From Pseudomonas sivasensis (GTDB lineage Bacteria > Pseudomonadota > Gammaproteobacteria > Pseudomonadales > Pseudomonadaceae), in assembly GCF_013778505.1 (NCBI RefSeq), contig NZ_JAAOWU010000003.1, forward strand, positions 124,001 through 188,000: a stretch of DNA of 64,000 bases, written 5' to 3'. Below, one piece after another: positions 54,979 to 64,000 of the stretch (within the stretch, counting starts at the first letter, position 1; each line of letters begins with the position of its first letter). Position numbers and translations under genes: made by a program. The notes under the pieces were generated by a model that was not told the origin of the DNA, made no database searches, and was given only the letters and a program-made list of their open reading frames with translations.

Positions 54979-55581
54979 TCAGCGACGCGGCAATGCAGCG
55001 ATCACGTCTTCGGCTTGTAGGCCTTTGTCGCGATTCATCACGGAAAACTCCACGCGCTGGCCTTCAACCAGAACACGATGGCCTTCGCCGCGAATGGCCC
55101 GGAAGTGGACGAAGATATCGTCGCCCGAATCACGGGAAATAAAGCCGAAGCCTTTGGATGTGTTGAACCACTTGACGGTACCGGTATCCCGATTGGTCAT
55201 GTCGTAGTTTTGCGACGCGGCCGCGGGGGACGAGCGGTAGAAGCTGATAGCCAGGTGAAGAGCGATGGCGACCACAGCAATTACCAGGCTGAGCAGGATG
55301 GCCGGATGGCCGCCGACTTCAGGCATGGGTGCCAGGAGGGTGAGGGTTTGTACGACAACGGTCAGTACCAGCAGCGCGCTGACCAGGTTTTGCAGTTGAT
55401 GGCGCGTGCCTTTGTTCCAGTAAGGGATTACTGGGGCGAGCGTCAGGTTAAGAAGGCCGAACAAGGCCAGGTACAAAGCGTCATGTTGTTGCAGGTAGGG
55501 CAGGCTTTCAGGCTGCAGGCTCGGGATAAAGGACAGCAGCAACGCTGCAACGCCCGTTAGCAGGTGGACGATTTTCAACAT
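54979..55581 (-). CDS. membrane protein with C-terminal cold-shock domain
   Basis: The 200-residue protein has four predicted membrane helices (about 3-20, 36-54, 64-84, 93-114), then a short linker and a complete cold-shock domain (about 132-197) with the RNA-binding motifs KGFGFI and DIFVHF. Free cold-shock proteins are about 70 residues, so this is a membrane-anchored form. An internal ATG at residue 128 could give a soluble domain, but no ribosome-binding site precedes it. The function is unknown; a membrane-tethered RNA-binding role is inferred. Confidence 0.85.
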   Translation of the reverse strand: MLKIVHLLTGVAALLLSFIPSLQPESLPYLQQHDALYLALFGLLNLTLAPVIPYWNKGTRHQLQNLVSALLVLTVVVQTLTLLAPMPEVGGHPAILLSLVIAVVAIALHLAISFYRSSPAAASQNYDMTNRDTGTVKWFNTSKGFGFISRDSGDDIFVHFRAIRGEGHRVLVEGQRVEFSVMNRDKGLQAEDVIAALPRR

Positions 55582-56007
55582 TTTGATTAACTCACGTTAA
55601 GACGGATCACAAGGAAGAGCTGACTGGCACGGTTCGCTTCTGAACAATGGGAGGCGTTGGGCACGTGCACGGGTATCAGCCTATGCCGCTCGCCGTGAAA
55701 AAACGGCGGCGACACGCTGCCTATTTAACAGCAAAGGCTGTGCCTACTCAAATCAAGCATTTTCGTGCTTTGCAGGGTGCGGGGCATTTCTGCGTGAAAC
55801 GCTGGTCCTAGACAGGTGCAGGTGTTTTTTGGGCGGTTGGCGGGAATTTTCCTGCGTAGCTCAAAGGGCTTGGTTGCCGCCGAAGAGGGCGTAAAGCGCA
55901 GGACCATTTGCCGCACCGTGTCCTTGGCGGGCTGCGCGTCAGCAGCACTCTTGCTACAGTGGTCCTGCACCTGATCAATGAATGCTTGTCAATTGAAGGG
56001 GATAAAC
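55582..56007. other. 426-bp intergenic region, divergent promoters
   Basis: The region lies between the cold-shock-domain gene and the Dps-like gene. I see no convincing gene, RNA or paired repeat. A short open frame at 55725-55970 on the minus strand has no family character. Promoters for both divergent genes must lie here, but none is clear. Confidence 0.5.
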
Positions 56008-56481
56008 ATGGCAATCTATATCGGTATCAGTGAAGAAGATCGTAAATCCATCGTCGATGGGCTTTCACGACTGCTTTCCGATACCTATGTACTGTACCTG
56101 AAGACCCACAACTTCCATTGGAACGTCACGGGCCCCATGTTTCGGACGCTGCACTTGATGTTCGAAGAGCAGTACAACGAGCTGGCGCTGGCGGTTGACT
56201 CTATTGCCGAGCGTATCCGTGCCTTGGGTTTTCCGGCGCCGGGCGCCTATTCGATCTATGCCCGTCTGTCTTCCATCAAGGAAGAAGAGGGCGTACCCAG
56301 CGCAGAAGAGATGATCAAGCAGTTGGTGGCGGGCCAGGAAGCTGTCACACGGACCGCGCGGGGTATTTTCCCGCTGCTTGATAAAGTCAGCGATGAGCCG
56401 ACTGCAGACTTGTTGACTCAGCGCATGCAGGTTCACGAGAAAACCGCGTGGATGCTGCGCTCCCTGCTCGAAAATCAGTAA
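56008..56481 (+). CDS. Dps-family DNA-binding ferritin-like protein
   Basis: The 157-residue four-helix ferritin-like protein has the interfacial iron-site pattern [14 protein letters not shown] (about 35-48) followed by [20 protein letters not shown]. Dps proteins store iron, detoxify peroxide and in some cases coat DNA. The N-terminal tail is short and barely charged, so strong DNA binding is doubtful. The ATG at 56008 follows GAAGGGG. Confidence 0.93.
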   Translation: MAIYIGISEEDRKSIVDGLSRLLSDTYVLYLKTHNFHWNVTGPMFRTLHLMFEEQYNELALAVDSIAERIRALGFPAPGAYSIYARLSSIKEEEGVPSAEEMIKQLVAGQEAVTRTARGIFPLLDKVSDEPTADLLTQRMQVHEKTAWMLRSLLENQ

Positions 56482-56661
56482 TCGTTGACCCCAAGTGGCG
56501 CCATCGCGGCGCCACTTGCTTGTTTCCACGCATTTCCTGGCGTTGTCCTACGCCTTTCAACGTCCTGTCTTCTGGCTGCCTGCCTCGTCCTGCTGTTTTA
56601 TAGGGTCACTGCCCAATGGGAGGACCCGTGGGCTGCTGTTTGGCAATGGAGTGTCAGGTGT

Positions 56662-57003
56662 ATGTCACGTGGAGTGGATATTGGAGTAATGGAAACCGGT
56701 GGTTTTCATAAGATAAACGTCGACCCCTTCGCCAAGGGATTCGATATGGGGCTGGCCAAGCCAATGTCCCGATCGGTACGGCTCAATGGGTTTTCCACTT
56801 GTCTGCGGCTTGAGCAGATCTATTGGAACATCCTCACGGAAATAGCCAGGATCAATGCCTGCTCTGTCAGTGCGCTGCTGTCCTATGTCGATCGGGAAGT
56901 GCACTTGCGGTATGGAGGTGTGAAGAACTTCAGTGGCTTGGTCAGGGTTGTGTGCGTGGTTCATCTATTAAAAGGCCGTGTTGCCTCGCCAAACCCTGAG
57001 TGA
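56662..57003 (+). CDS. ribbon-helix-helix (RHH_4) domain protein
   Basis: The 113-residue protein has an N-terminal stretch of about 35 residues, then a ribbon-helix-helix-like unit (SRSVRLNGFSTCLRLEQIYW, and later LTEIARINACSVSALLSYVD), as in the RHH_4 family of small DNA-binding proteins. The frame extends upstream to 56485 with hydrophobic, unrelated sequence; the ATG at 56662 is preferred. It lies between the Dps-like gene and the FmdB gene on one strand. Targets are unknown. Confidence 0.72.
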   Translation: MSRGVDIGVMETGGFHKINVDPFAKGFDMGLAKPMSRSVRLNGFSTCLRLEQIYWNILTEIARINACSVSALLSYVDREVHLRYGGVKNFSGLVRVVCVVHLLKGRVASPNPE

Positions 57004-57182
57004 TCGGTCGGCTTTGGGGCCGGTCCGCCGTCGAAGTGGACCAGGCTCCGGGCAGAAAGCCGGCTGCGCTGCCTCGATTTACCAGATATAATCTCGCGCT
57101 TTGCTGCTGCCGGGGCTTTCTCCCTCTGCTCTACTCCAAGAGCGGGCGCGGCACAGTAACGATCGATCGCCGAGACATCGCC

Positions 57183-57404
57183 ATGCCCATGTACGACTAT
57201 CAATGTGCTTCCTGTGGACATCAGTTGGAAGCCATCCAGAAGATCAGCGCCGCGCCGTTGGTCGATTGCCCGGCCTGCCAGGCACCCGAGCTCAAGAAGA
57301 TGTTGTCCATGCCAGGCTTCCGCCTGAGCGGCAGCGGCTGGTACGAGACCGATTTCAAGACCGGCTCGAAGAAGAATCTGGCCGGCGGCGACAAAGCAGA
57401 CTGA
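57183..57404 (+). CDS. FmdB-family zinc-ribbon protein
   Basis: The 73-residue protein has two CxxC pairs (YQCASCGHQ and DCPACQAPE) forming a putative zinc ribbon, with a basic C-terminal tail. FmdB-type proteins are often encoded just ahead of aspS, as here (108 bp). The role is unknown. A second in-frame ATG lies at 57189. Ribosome binding is weak. Confidence 0.88.
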   Translation: MPMYDYQCASCGHQLEAIQKISAAPLVDCPACQAPELKKMLSMPGFRLSGSGWYETDFKTGSKKNLAGGDKAD

Positions 57405-57511
57405 GTTGAACTCCACGCGCAGGCTACTGCATTATCCGTCCCCTGCTTAACTGTGCGGTGACGAGGCAAGCCTCCACCGAATTTCGAATTACGAGAAGTG
57501 AAACCACGACC

Positions 57512-59287
57512 ATGATGCGCAGCCACTATTGCGGCCAACTGAACGAGACCCTGGAAGGTCAGGAAATTACCCTTTGCGGATGGGTTCACCGTCGCCGCGA
57601 CCACGGCGGGGTGATCTTCCTCGATATCCGTGATCGTGATGGTCTGGCCCAAGTGGTATTTGACCCGGACCGCGCCGAGAGCTTCGCCGCCGCTGACCGT
57701 GTGCGCAGCGAATACGTCGTGAAGATCACCGGCAAGGTTCGCCTGCGTCCGGCCGGTGCCGTGAACGCGAACATGGCGTCCGGTGCGATCGAAGTGCTGG
57801 GTTATGAGCTGGAAGTGCTGAACGAGTCGGAAACTCCGCCGTTTCCACTGAATGAATATTCCGACGTCGGCGAAGAAACCCGCCTGCGCTACCGCTTCCT
57901 CGACTTGCGTCGTCCGGAAATGGCCGAGAAGCTGCGTCTGCGTTCGCGCATGACCACCAGCATCCGCCGCTTCCTCGACGAAAACGGCTTCCTTGACGTA
58001 GAAACGCCGATCCTTACCCGGGCCACCCCGGAAGGCGCGCGTGACTACCTGGTGCCTAGCCGCACCCACGCCGGTTCGTTCTTCGCTCTGCCGCAATCGC
58101 CGCAGTTGTTCAAGCAACTGCTGATGGTGGCCGGCTTCGACCGTTACTACCAGATCGCCAAGTGCTTCCGCGACGAAGACCTGCGCGCCGACCGCCAGCC
58201 GGAATTCACCCAGATCGACATCGAGACCAGTTTCCTCGATGAAAAAGAGATCATGGGCCTGACCGAGCAGATGATCCGCAACCTGTTCAAGGAAGTGCTG
58301 GATCTGGAGTTCGGCGAATTCCCGCACATGACCTTCGAAGAAGCCATGCGCCGCTACGGCTCCGACAAGCCAGACCTGCGTAACCCGTTGGAACTGGTGG
58401 ACGTTGCCGACCAACTGAAAGAAGTTGATTTCAAAGTTTTCAGCGGCCCGGCCAACGATCCTAAATGCCGCATCGCGGCCCTGCGCGTGCCTGGCGGCGC
58501 GAGCATGCCGCGCAAGCAGATCGACGACTACACCAAGTTTGTCGGCATCTACGGTGCCAAGGGCCTGGCGTACATCAAGGTCAACGAGCGCGCCAACGGT
58601 GTTGACGGTCTGCAATCGCCGATCGTGAAAAACATTCCGCTGGACAACCTCAACGCGATTCTGGATCGCGTTGGCGCGGTCGACGGCGACATCGTGTTCT
58701 TCGGTGCAGACAAAGCCAAGATCGTCAGCGAAGCCTTGGGCGCGCTGCGCATCAAGCTGGGCCACGACCTGGACCTGCTGACTTGCAAGTGGGCACCGAT
58801 GTGGGTTGTCGACTTCCCGATGTTCGAAGAGAACGACGACGGCAGCTTCAGCGCCTTGCACCATCCGTTCACCGCGCCGAAGTGCTCGCCTGAGGAATTG
58901 GAAGCCAACCCGGCTGGCGCACTGTCCCGCGCCTACGACATGGTGCTCAACGGCACCGAACTGGGTGGCGGTTCGATCCGTATCCATCGCAAAGAGATGC
59001 AACAAGCGGTATTCCGCCTGTTGGGCATCAACGAAGCGGAGCAGGAAGAGAAGTTCGGCTTCCTTCTCGACGCCCTGAAGTACGGCGCGCCGCCTCACGG
59101 TGGCCTGGCGTTCGGTCTCGACCGTCTGGTGATGCTGATGACCGGTGCCCAGTCGATCCGTGAAGTGATCGCCTTCCCGAAAACCCAGAGTGCTGCGGAC
59201 GTCATGACCCAGGCTCCGGGTGTGGTGGATGCCAAGGCGCTGCGCGAACTGCACATCCGTCTGCGCGAGACGCCAAAGGCTGAGTAA
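57512..59287 (+). CDS. aspS: aspartyl-tRNA synthetase (probably non-discriminating, Asp/Asn)
   Basis: The 591-residue bacterial-type AspRS has an OB-fold anticodon domain (about 1-105), class II catalytic motifs (motif 2 near [20 protein letters not shown], motif 3 near [13 protein letters not shown]) and a GAD insertion (about 285-415). His31 in VHRRRDHGG is the residue linked in P. aeruginosa to non-discriminating charging, in which Asp is also loaded on tRNA-Asn and later amidated by GatCAB. The ATG at 57512 gives the family start [10 protein letters not shown]. Confidence 0.95.
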   Translation: MMRSHYCGQLNETLEGQEITLCGWVHRRRDHGGVIFLDIRDRDGLAQVVFDPDRAESFAAADRVRSEYVVKITGKVRLRPAGAVNANMASGAIEVLGYELEVLNESETPPFPLNEYSDVGEETRLRYRFLDLRRPEMAEKLRLRSRMTTSIRRFLDENGFLDVETPILTRATPEGARDYLVPSRTHAGSFFALPQSPQLFKQLLMVAGFDRYYQIAKCFRDEDLRADRQPEFTQIDIETSFLDEKEIMGLTEQMIRNLFKEVLDLEFGEFPHMTFEEAMRRYGSDKPDLRNPLELVDVADQLKEVDFKVFSGPANDPKCRIAALRVPGGASMPRKQIDDYTKFVGIYGAKGLAYIKVNERANGVDGLQSPIVKNIPLDNLNAILDRVGAVDGDIVFFGADKAKIVSEALGALRIKLGHDLDLLTCKWAPMWVVDFPMFEENDDGSFSALHHPFTAPKCSPEELEANPAGALSRAYDMVLNGTELGGGSIRIHRKEMQQAVFRLLGINEAEQEEKFGFLLDALKYGAPPHGGLAFGLDRLVMLMTGAQSIREVIAFPKTQSAADVMTQAPGVVDAKALRELHIRLRETPKAE

Positions 59288-59325
59288 GGCTGCTGCGTGA
59301 AAGCGCTATAGGGTTTTACGCAGTC

Positions 59326-59353
59326 AAAAAGGCGCATCTTCGGATGCGCCTTT
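59326..59353 (+). terminator. terminator of aspS
   Basis: GGCGCATC-TTCG-GATGCGCC, a stable UUCG-type tetraloop hairpin, is followed by TTTGCGTT. Confidence 0.88.
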
Positions 59354-59422
59354 GCGTTAAAGAGCTGTATCCCGCCTGGGGCGGGGTTGATCAAGGTTTC
59401 TAGAGAATTTCGGAGTTGTGTT

Positions 59423-60169
59423 ATGGCTGGCCATTCCAAGTGGGCGAACATCAAGCACCGCAAAGAGCGTCAGGATGCCAAGAAAGGCAAGATTTTCACC
59501 AAGTGGATTCGCGAGCTGACCGTCGCTGCCCGTCAAGGCGGTGGTGATCCGGGCTCCAACCCGCGTCTGCGCCTGGCACTCGACAAAGCGCTCGGCGCCA
59601 ACATGAGCCGCGACATTATCGACCGCGCTGTGGCCCGTGGTGCCGGCGCTGCCGATACCGACGACATGGTTGAGCTGACCTACGAAGGCTATGGCCCAGG
59701 CGGCGTAGCGGTGATGGTCGAGTGCATGACCGATAACCGCAACCGCACTGCCGCAGCTGTGCGCCATGCGTTCAGCAAATGCGGTGGCAACCTCGGCACC
59801 GACGGTTCGGTGGCTTACCTGTTTGAGCGCAAGGGCCAGATATCCTTCGCGCCGGGTGTGGATGAGGATGCGCTGATGGAGGCCGCCATGGAGGCCGATG
59901 CCGACGATGTGGTCACCAACGAAGATGGCTCCATCGACGTGTTTACCTCGTTTGCCGGATTCTACGCCGTGCGTAACGCCCTGGAAGCGGCCGGCTTCAA
60001 AGGCTCCGACGCCGAGATCGTGATGCTGCCGACCACCAGCGCCGAGTTGGATTTGGATGGCGCGCAGAAGGTGCTGAAGCTGCTGGATATGCTGGAAGAC
60101 CTGGATGATGTGCAAAACGTGTATTCCAACGCCGACATCCCGGAATCCGTGGCCGAACAGCTAGTCTGA
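59423..60169 (+). CDS. yebC: YebC/PmpR-family transcriptional regulator/translation factor
   Basis: The 248-residue TACO1/YebC protein starts [20 protein letters not shown] and has [20 protein letters not shown] and the [20 protein letters not shown] core. The family was first described as regulators (PmpR) and is now also linked to translation of difficult proline-rich stretches. It precedes ruvC as in most gammaproteobacteria. A REPIN follows the gene. Confidence 0.94.
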   Translation: MAGHSKWANIKHRKERQDAKKGKIFTKWIRELTVAARQGGGDPGSNPRLRLALDKALGANMSRDIIDRAVARGAGAADTDDMVELTYEGYGPGGVAVMVECMTDNRNRTAAAVRHAFSKCGGNLGTDGSVAYLFERKGQISFAPGVDEDALMEAAMEADADDVVTNEDGSIDVFTSFAGFYAVRNALEAAGFKGSDAEIVMLPTTSAELDLDGAQKVLKLLDMLEDLDDVQNVYSNADIPESVAEQLV

Positions 60170-60186
60170 GGAATGAAGTAGATCCA

Positions 60187-60279
60187 AATGTGGGAGGGGG
60201 CTTGCTCCCGATGGCGGTCGTCCAGTTAGACATAAGCTGACTGACACACTGCTATCGGGAGCAAGCCCCCTCCCACATT
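60187..60279. repeat. REPIN between yebC and ruvC
   Basis: Left arm GTGGGAGGGGGCTTGCTCCC and right arm GGGAGCAAGCCCCCTCCCAC, both well preserved, with about 50 bp between. It sits 18 bp past the yebC stop, so it separates yebC from the ruv genes. Confidence 0.92.
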
Positions 60280-60326
60280 GGAACTACGGTGTATCAAAAA
60301 ATGTGTTTATCCAACCTGCAGGCGTT

Positions 60327-60851
60327 ATGACTTTAATCCTAGGTATCGACCCCGGTTCGCGCATCACCGGCTTTGGTGTGGTGCAACACACCCCGCGCGG
60401 CTGCGTCTATGTCGCCTCGGGCTGCATCCGCACCGGCGCGGGCGAGTTAGCCGAGCGCCTGCAGATTGTTTATCGCGGCGTGCGCGAAGTGATCCAGACC
60501 TACGGGCCGGTGACCATGGGCATTGAAAAGGTGTTCATGGCAAAAAACGCTGACTCGGCGTTGAAGCTCGGCCAAGCCCGTGGCGCTGCCATCGTCGCCG
60601 GCGCCGAAGAGAGCCTGGAAATCGCGGAATACACTGCTACTCAGGTCAAGCAGGCCGTGGTCGGCACCGGCGCCGCTAATAAAGAGCAGGTTCAGATGAT
60701 GGTCATGCACATGCTCAAGCTCACCTCAAAACCGCAGATTGACGCCTCTGACGCCCTGGCTATTGCCATTTGCCATGCACACACCCGTTCCAGCCTGCTT
60801 CCCCACGGGTTGGGCACAGCACGCAGTCGTGGCGGGCGGCTGCGTCTCTGA
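60327..60851 (+). CDS. ruvC: Holliday-junction endonuclease RuvC
   Basis: The 174-residue dimeric resolvase of Holliday junctions has catalytic acidic residues in [20 protein letters not shown] and [14 protein letters not shown]. The length matches the family. The ATG at 60327 follows a weak ribosome-binding site. It is followed by ruvA and ruvB. Confidence 0.96.
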   Translation: MTLILGIDPGSRITGFGVVQHTPRGCVYVASGCIRTGAGELAERLQIVYRGVREVIQTYGPVTMGIEKVFMAKNADSALKLGQARGAAIVAGAEESLEIAEYTATQVKQAVVGTGAANKEQVQMMVMHMLKLTSKPQIDASDALAIAICHAHTRSSLLPHGLGTARSRGGRLRL

Positions 60852-60919
60852 TAGCATCAGCGCAATCGAAATTTGCGGTCAGGCCTCGATCTGACCCCCA
60901 CGCTTTAAGGATTTGAACC

Positions 60920-61531
60920 GTGATTGGACGCTTGCGCGGCACCCTGGCTGAGAAACAGCCGCCGCATCTGATTCTGGATGTAAACGGGTTGGGGTATGAA
61001 CTCGAAGTGCCCATGACCACACTCTATCGCCTACCGTCGGTCGGTGAGCCGATAACGCTGCACACCCATTTGGTGGTGCGCGAAGACGCGCAACTACTCT
61101 ATGGTTTCATCGGCAAGCGTGACCGAGACTTTTTTCGCGAACTGATTCGCCTCAATGGCGTAGGGCCGAAACTGGCGCTGGCCTTGATGTCGAGCCTGGA
61201 AGTAGACGAGTTGGTGCGTGCCGTTTCGGCCCAGGACACCTCGGCTTTGACCAAGGTGCCGGGTGTGGGCAAGAAAACCGCCGAGCGCCTGTTGGTCGAG
61301 CTCAAAGACCGCTTCAAGGCCTGGGAGGTTGTGCCGAGCATGTTCGCCCTGGTGCCGAACCAACCGGATATGCCGGCGGGCCAAGTAGCGAGCGCCGAAA
61401 GCGATGCGGTCAGCGCGCTTATCTCTCTGGGCTATAAGCCGCAGGAGGCAAGCAAGGCGGTGTCGGCGATTAAAGACAAGAACCTGAGCAGCGAAGACAT
61501 GATCCGCCGAGCCCTGAAGGGAATGATTTAA
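60920..61531 (+). CDS. ruvA: Holliday-junction branch migration protein RuvA
   Basis: The 203-residue protein has an N-terminal OB fold (about 1-62), a helix-hairpin-helix region ([20 protein letters not shown] and [20 protein letters not shown]) and a C-terminal domain (about 155-203) that contacts RuvB. It uses a GTG start after AAGGA. Its stop abuts the ruvB start. Confidence 0.96.
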   Translation: MIGRLRGTLAEKQPPHLILDVNGLGYELEVPMTTLYRLPSVGEPITLHTHLVVREDAQLLYGFIGKRDRDFFRELIRLNGVGPKLALALMSSLEVDELVRAVSAQDTSALTKVPGVGKKTAERLLVELKDRFKAWEVVPSMFALVPNQPDMPAGQVASAESDAVSALISLGYKPQEASKAVSAIKDKNLSSEDMIRRALKGMI

Positions 61532-62590
61532 GTGATTGAAGCTGATCGTCTGATTGCGGCCACTGGCCCGCGCGACCGTGAAGAAGTTCAGGACCGGGCC
61601 ATCCGCCCCCTGAGCCTGGCCGACTACATCGGCCAGCCCACCGTGCGTGAGCAAATGGAGTTGTTTATCCAGGCCGCGCGCGGGCGCAGTGAATCCCTGG
61701 ATCACACATTGATTTTCGGTCCACCGGGGCTGGGTAAAACCACCCTGGCCAATATCATTGCGCAGGAAATGGGGGTGTCGATCAAATCCACCTCCGGCCC
61801 GGTGTTGGAGCGTCCGGGTGATCTTGCGGCGCTGCTCACCAACCTTGAACCTCACGACGTACTGTTTATCGACGAGATTCACCGGTTGTCGCCCATCGTT
61901 GAGGAAGTGCTGTACCCGGCGATGGAGGACTTTCAGCTCGACATCATGATCGGCGAAGGTCCGGCGGCGCGCTCGATCAAGCTCGACCTGCCACCGTTCA
62001 CCCTGGTGGGGGCGACGACTCGTGCGGGCATGCTCACCAACCCATTGCGAGACCGTTTCGGCATTGTTCAACGTCTTGAGTTCTATAGCACGGCGGATCT
62101 GGCGACCATCGTCAGCCGTTCGGCGAGCATCCTTGGCTTGCCCCTGGACCCGGAAGGCGCGTTTGAGATTGCGCGTCGTGCACGTGGCACGCCACGGATC
62201 GCCAACCGATTGCTGCGTCGTGTGCGCGATTTTGCTGAAGTGCGGGCCAAGGGGCATATCACCAAGGCAGTGGCTGACCTGGCGCTGAACTTGCTGGACG
62301 TGGACGAGCATGGTTTCGATCACCAGGATCGACGTCTACTCTTGACCATGATCGAGAAATTCGACGGCGGCCCGGTGGGCGTTGACAGCCTGGCTGCGGC
62401 CATCAGTGAAGAGCGGCATACCATTGAGGATGTTCTTGAGCCGTACCTGATCCAGCAGGGCTACATCATGCGTACGCCAAGGGGGCGGGTGGTGACGCGT
62501 CACGCTTATCTGCACTTTGGGTTAAACATTCCGTCACGATTGGGTGAGATGCCCGTGGTAGACGAATTCCTCGATGCAGTGGACGATTAA
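61532..62590 (+). CDS. ruvB: Holliday-junction helicase RuvB
   Basis: The 352-residue AAA+ motor has Walker [14 protein letters not shown], Walker [12 protein letters not shown], sensor residues in [19 protein letters not shown] and a C-terminal winged helix. It uses a GTG start directly after the ruvA stop, so translation is coupled. It drives branch migration with RuvA. Confidence 0.97.
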   Translation: MIEADRLIAATGPRDREEVQDRAIRPLSLADYIGQPTVREQMELFIQAARGRSESLDHTLIFGPPGLGKTTLANIIAQEMGVSIKSTSGPVLERPGDLAALLTNLEPHDVLFIDEIHRLSPIVEEVLYPAMEDFQLDIMIGEGPAARSIKLDLPPFTLVGATTRAGMLTNPLRDRFGIVQRLEFYSTADLATIVSRSASILGLPLDPEGAFEIARRARGTPRIANRLLRRVRDFAEVRAKGHITKAVADLALNLLDVDEHGFDHQDRRLLLTMIEKFDGGPVGVDSLAAAISEERHTIEDVLEPYLIQQGYIMRTPRGRVVTRHAYLHFGLNIPSRLGEMPVVDEFLDAVDD

Positions 62591-62729
62591 AAGCTTCATG
62601 GGAGTCGATTTATTCGATGTTTGTGCTGTCCCAGTGTCTGGCGTCGTCATTCAGTCACTGCAAATGTTTCAAAGAATGAAAAAACAGTTGCCCAGCCGGA
62701 TTGGCAACCTCAGGAGTAAGCACTAGAGT

Positions 62730-63185
62730 ATGCGCGCGCAAAACGGGGATCAGTCGTTCGCACATCGCTGTCGCGTTTATTACGAGGACACCGATGCCGG
62801 CGGCATCGTTTATTACGTCAATTACCTCAAGTTCATGGAGCGGGCTCGAACCGAGCGGCTACGGGAGCTGGGCTTTGCCCAATCCCAGCTGGCAGGGGAG
62901 GACCTGTTATTCGTCGTGCACTCCAGCGAGGCGCGTTACCACGCGCCGGCGCGACTGGACGACGAGCTTCTGGTTAGCGCTGAAGTAATCGAATTGAACC
63001 GTGCCAGCCTGCGTTTCAAGCAGCAGGTCAGGCGGGCAACGGATGCAACGCTGCTCTGTGAGGGGCAGTTCCTGGTGGCGTGTGTACGCACCAACAGTTT
63101 GAAACCTCGGGCCATTCCCGAAACTCTACGTGCGGCCTTTGCCGCCGTGAGCGGCGCGGGTAAACAATCAAAGCAGGAGATTTAG
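62730..63185 (+). CDS. ybgC: tol-pal-associated acyl-CoA thioesterase YbgC
   Basis: The 151-residue hot-dog-fold thioesterase has the 4-hydroxybenzoyl-CoA thioesterase signature [20 protein letters not shown] (catalytic Asp in the DTD run). It is the first gene of the tol-pal cluster, linked to phospholipid or acyl metabolism at the envelope. The ATG follows AGGAG by about 12 bases. Only the 139 bp upstream separate it from ruvB. Confidence 0.95.
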   Translation: MRAQNGDQSFAHRCRVYYEDTDAGGIVYYVNYLKFMERARTERLRELGFAQSQLAGEDLLFVVHSSEARYHAPARLDDELLVSAEVIELNRASLRFKQQVRRATDATLLCEGQFLVACVRTNSLKPRAIPETLRAAFAAVSGAGKQSKQEI

Positions 63186-63186
63186 C

Positions 63187-63882
63187 GTGGAACCTACCGT
63201 CGTCGACCATTCCTCCATGTGGAGCCTGGTCAGCAATGCCAGTGTTGTGGTTCAACTGGTGATGCTGATCCTGGTAGCCGCATCGGTTACCTCTTGGGTC
63301 ATGATTTTTCAGCGCAGCAACCTGCTGCGTGCCGGTCGACGTGCCCTGGAGAGCTTTGAAGAGCGCTTCTGGTCGGGTATCGACCTGTCCAAGCTCTACC
63401 GCCAGGCCGGCAGCAACCCGGACCCGGATTCGGGTGTGGAGCAAATCTTCCGTGCGGGCTTCAAGGAATTCTCGCGTCTGCGTCAGCAGCCGGGTGTTGA
63501 TCCGGAAGCAGTGATGGAAGGTGTGGCTCGTGCCATGCGCGTCGCCATCTCCCGTGAAGAAGAGAAGCTGGAGCAGAGCCTGCCGTTTCTCGCCACCGTT
63601 GGTTCCGTCAGCCCGTACATCGGCCTGTTCGGTACCGTGTGGGGGATCATGAACTCCTTCCGAGGCCTGGCCCAGGCCCAGCAAGCTACCCTGGCCACAG
63701 TGGCCCCAGGTATCGCCGAAGCTCTGATCGCTACCGCGATCGGCCTGTTCGCCGCTATCCCCGCTGTTATCGCCTACAACCGTTTTGCCGCGCGCGGCGA
63801 GAACCTGATTGGCCGTTACTACACCTTCGCCGATGAATTCCAGGCGATCCTGCACCGTAAAGTGCACACCAGCGAAGAATAA
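63187..63882 (+). CDS. tolQ: Tol-Pal system proton-channel subunit TolQ
   Basis: The 231-residue inner-membrane protein has three membrane helices (about 17-38, 133-160, 168-195), the MotA/ExbB/TolQ type. With TolR it uses the proton gradient to energise TolA during outer-membrane constriction. The likely start is GTG, with AGGAG upstream and one base after the ybgC stop. Confidence 0.96.
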   Translation: MEPTVVDHSSMWSLVSNASVVVQLVMLILVAASVTSWVMIFQRSNLLRAGRRALESFEERFWSGIDLSKLYRQAGSNPDPDSGVEQIFRAGFKEFSRLRQQPGVDPEAVMEGVARAMRVAISREEEKLEQSLPFLATVGSVSPYIGLFGTVWGIMNSFRGLAQAQQATLATVAPGIAEALIATAIGLFAAIPAVIAYNRFAARGENLIGRYYTFADEFQAILHRKVHTSEE

Positions 63883-63896
63883 GCAGGTACTCCCCG

Positions 63897-64000
63897 ATGG
63901 CTTTAATCACTCGAGCTCGAACCAAGCGCAAGCCGGTCGCCGAGATGAACGTAGTGCCTTACATCGACGTGATGCTGGTGCTGCTGGTGATCTTCATGGT
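63897..64000 (+). CDS. tolR: Tol-Pal system protein TolR, N-terminal part (cut by window edge)
   Basis: 34 full codons are visible, beginning MALITRARTKRKPVAEMNVV, followed by the membrane helix YIDVMLVLLVIFM with the conserved Asp (Asp24) that works in the TolQ-TolR proton path. The gene continues past the window. It starts 14 bp after tolQ. Confidence 0.92.
   Translation, partial: MALITRARTKRKPVAEMNVVPYIDVMLVLLVIFM

Noticed and set aside
55635..55660. TGGCACGG near a GCTT as a sigma-54 promoter
   Set aside because: The GG-to-GC spacing is off by two bases, so it does not fit the -24/-12 rule.
55725..55970. 81-residue open frame on the minus strand between the cold-shock-domain and Dps-like genes
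   Set aside because: It has no ribosome-binding site, no family character and a composition unlike its neighbours; it is more likely non-coding.
57221..59254. 677-residue open frame opposite aspS
   Set aside because: It is an antisense shadow of aspS and overlaps the FmdB gene as well; no domain was seen.

Overview
The window is ordinary chromosomal core sequence from a fluorescent Pseudomonas (P. fluorescens group). The evidence is the high GC content, the Entner-Doudoroff block gap/edd/glk/gltR/gtrS with HexR-type operators, the MvaT silencer, OprD- and Pct-type proteins, the yebC-ruvCAB-ybgC-tolQR order, and repeated GTGGGAGGGGGCTTGCCCCCGAT-type REP palindromes typical of this group. No tRNA, rRNA, CRISPR array, prophage or insertion sequence was seen.

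Layout. 1-6.1 kb: start of a chemoreceptor, then a heme-uptake locus read leftward (ECF sigma, FecR-type anti-sigma, TonB-dependent heme receptor, heme oxygenase, DUF454 protein), with a Fur-box palindrome ahead of the sigma gene. 6.2-12.5 kb: glucose catabolism, with gap divergent from edd-glk-gltR-gtrS and two TTGT-N7-ACAA HexR sites between them. 12.6-16.2 kb: an AraC regulator divergent from a small monooxygenase, a flavin reductase and a four-repeat DUF347 membrane protein. 16.3-20.9 kb: an alpha-ketoglutarate-type permease behind a sigma-54 promoter with two enhancer-like palindromes, followed by a DctD/DctB-like (MifR/MifS-like) two-component pair. 21-27 kb: class I fumarase, ferredoxin reductase, enoyl-CoA hydratase-family protein, pyruvate kinase, a small lipoprotein and a PilZ protein. 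27-34 kb: a tightly overlapping six-gene RDD-SpoIIM-DUF4129-DUF4350-MoxR-DUF58 operon. 34-41 kb: exonuclease I, MvaT, formyl-THF deformylase, an amino-acid-type chemoreceptor, a HerA-like ATPase and DciA. 41.6-52 kb: secA, argJ, a Nudix/ThiE-like fusion, a cobalamin adenosyltransferase, an orphan sensor kinase, panE, yajQ and mscS. 52-57.4 kb: an OprD-family porin, a 740-bp intergenic region with an orphan terminator (possible small RNA), a HIT protein, slyX, a membrane-bound cold-shock-domain protein, a Dps-like protein, an RHH protein and an FmdB zinc ribbon. 57.5-64 kb: aspS, yebC, ruvC-ruvA-ruvB, ybgC, tolQ and the start of tolR.

How it works together. The heme block is a cell-surface-signalling uptake and degradation unit. 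The gap/edd block is a HexR-controlled glucose module with its own two-component regulator. The kgtP block is a self-contained C5-dicarboxylate sensing and uptake unit in which the regulator's sites overlap the end of its own gene. REP/REPIN palindromes punctuate gene ends.

I did not find a clearly new biological system. The best leads are regulatory: the tandem palindromes ahead of kgtP, the mirrored elements between the AraC and monooxygenase genes, the fumarase leader hairpin, and the orphan terminator upstream of the HIT gene. The poorly characterised MoxR-SpoIIM membrane operon is the most system-like gene cluster.
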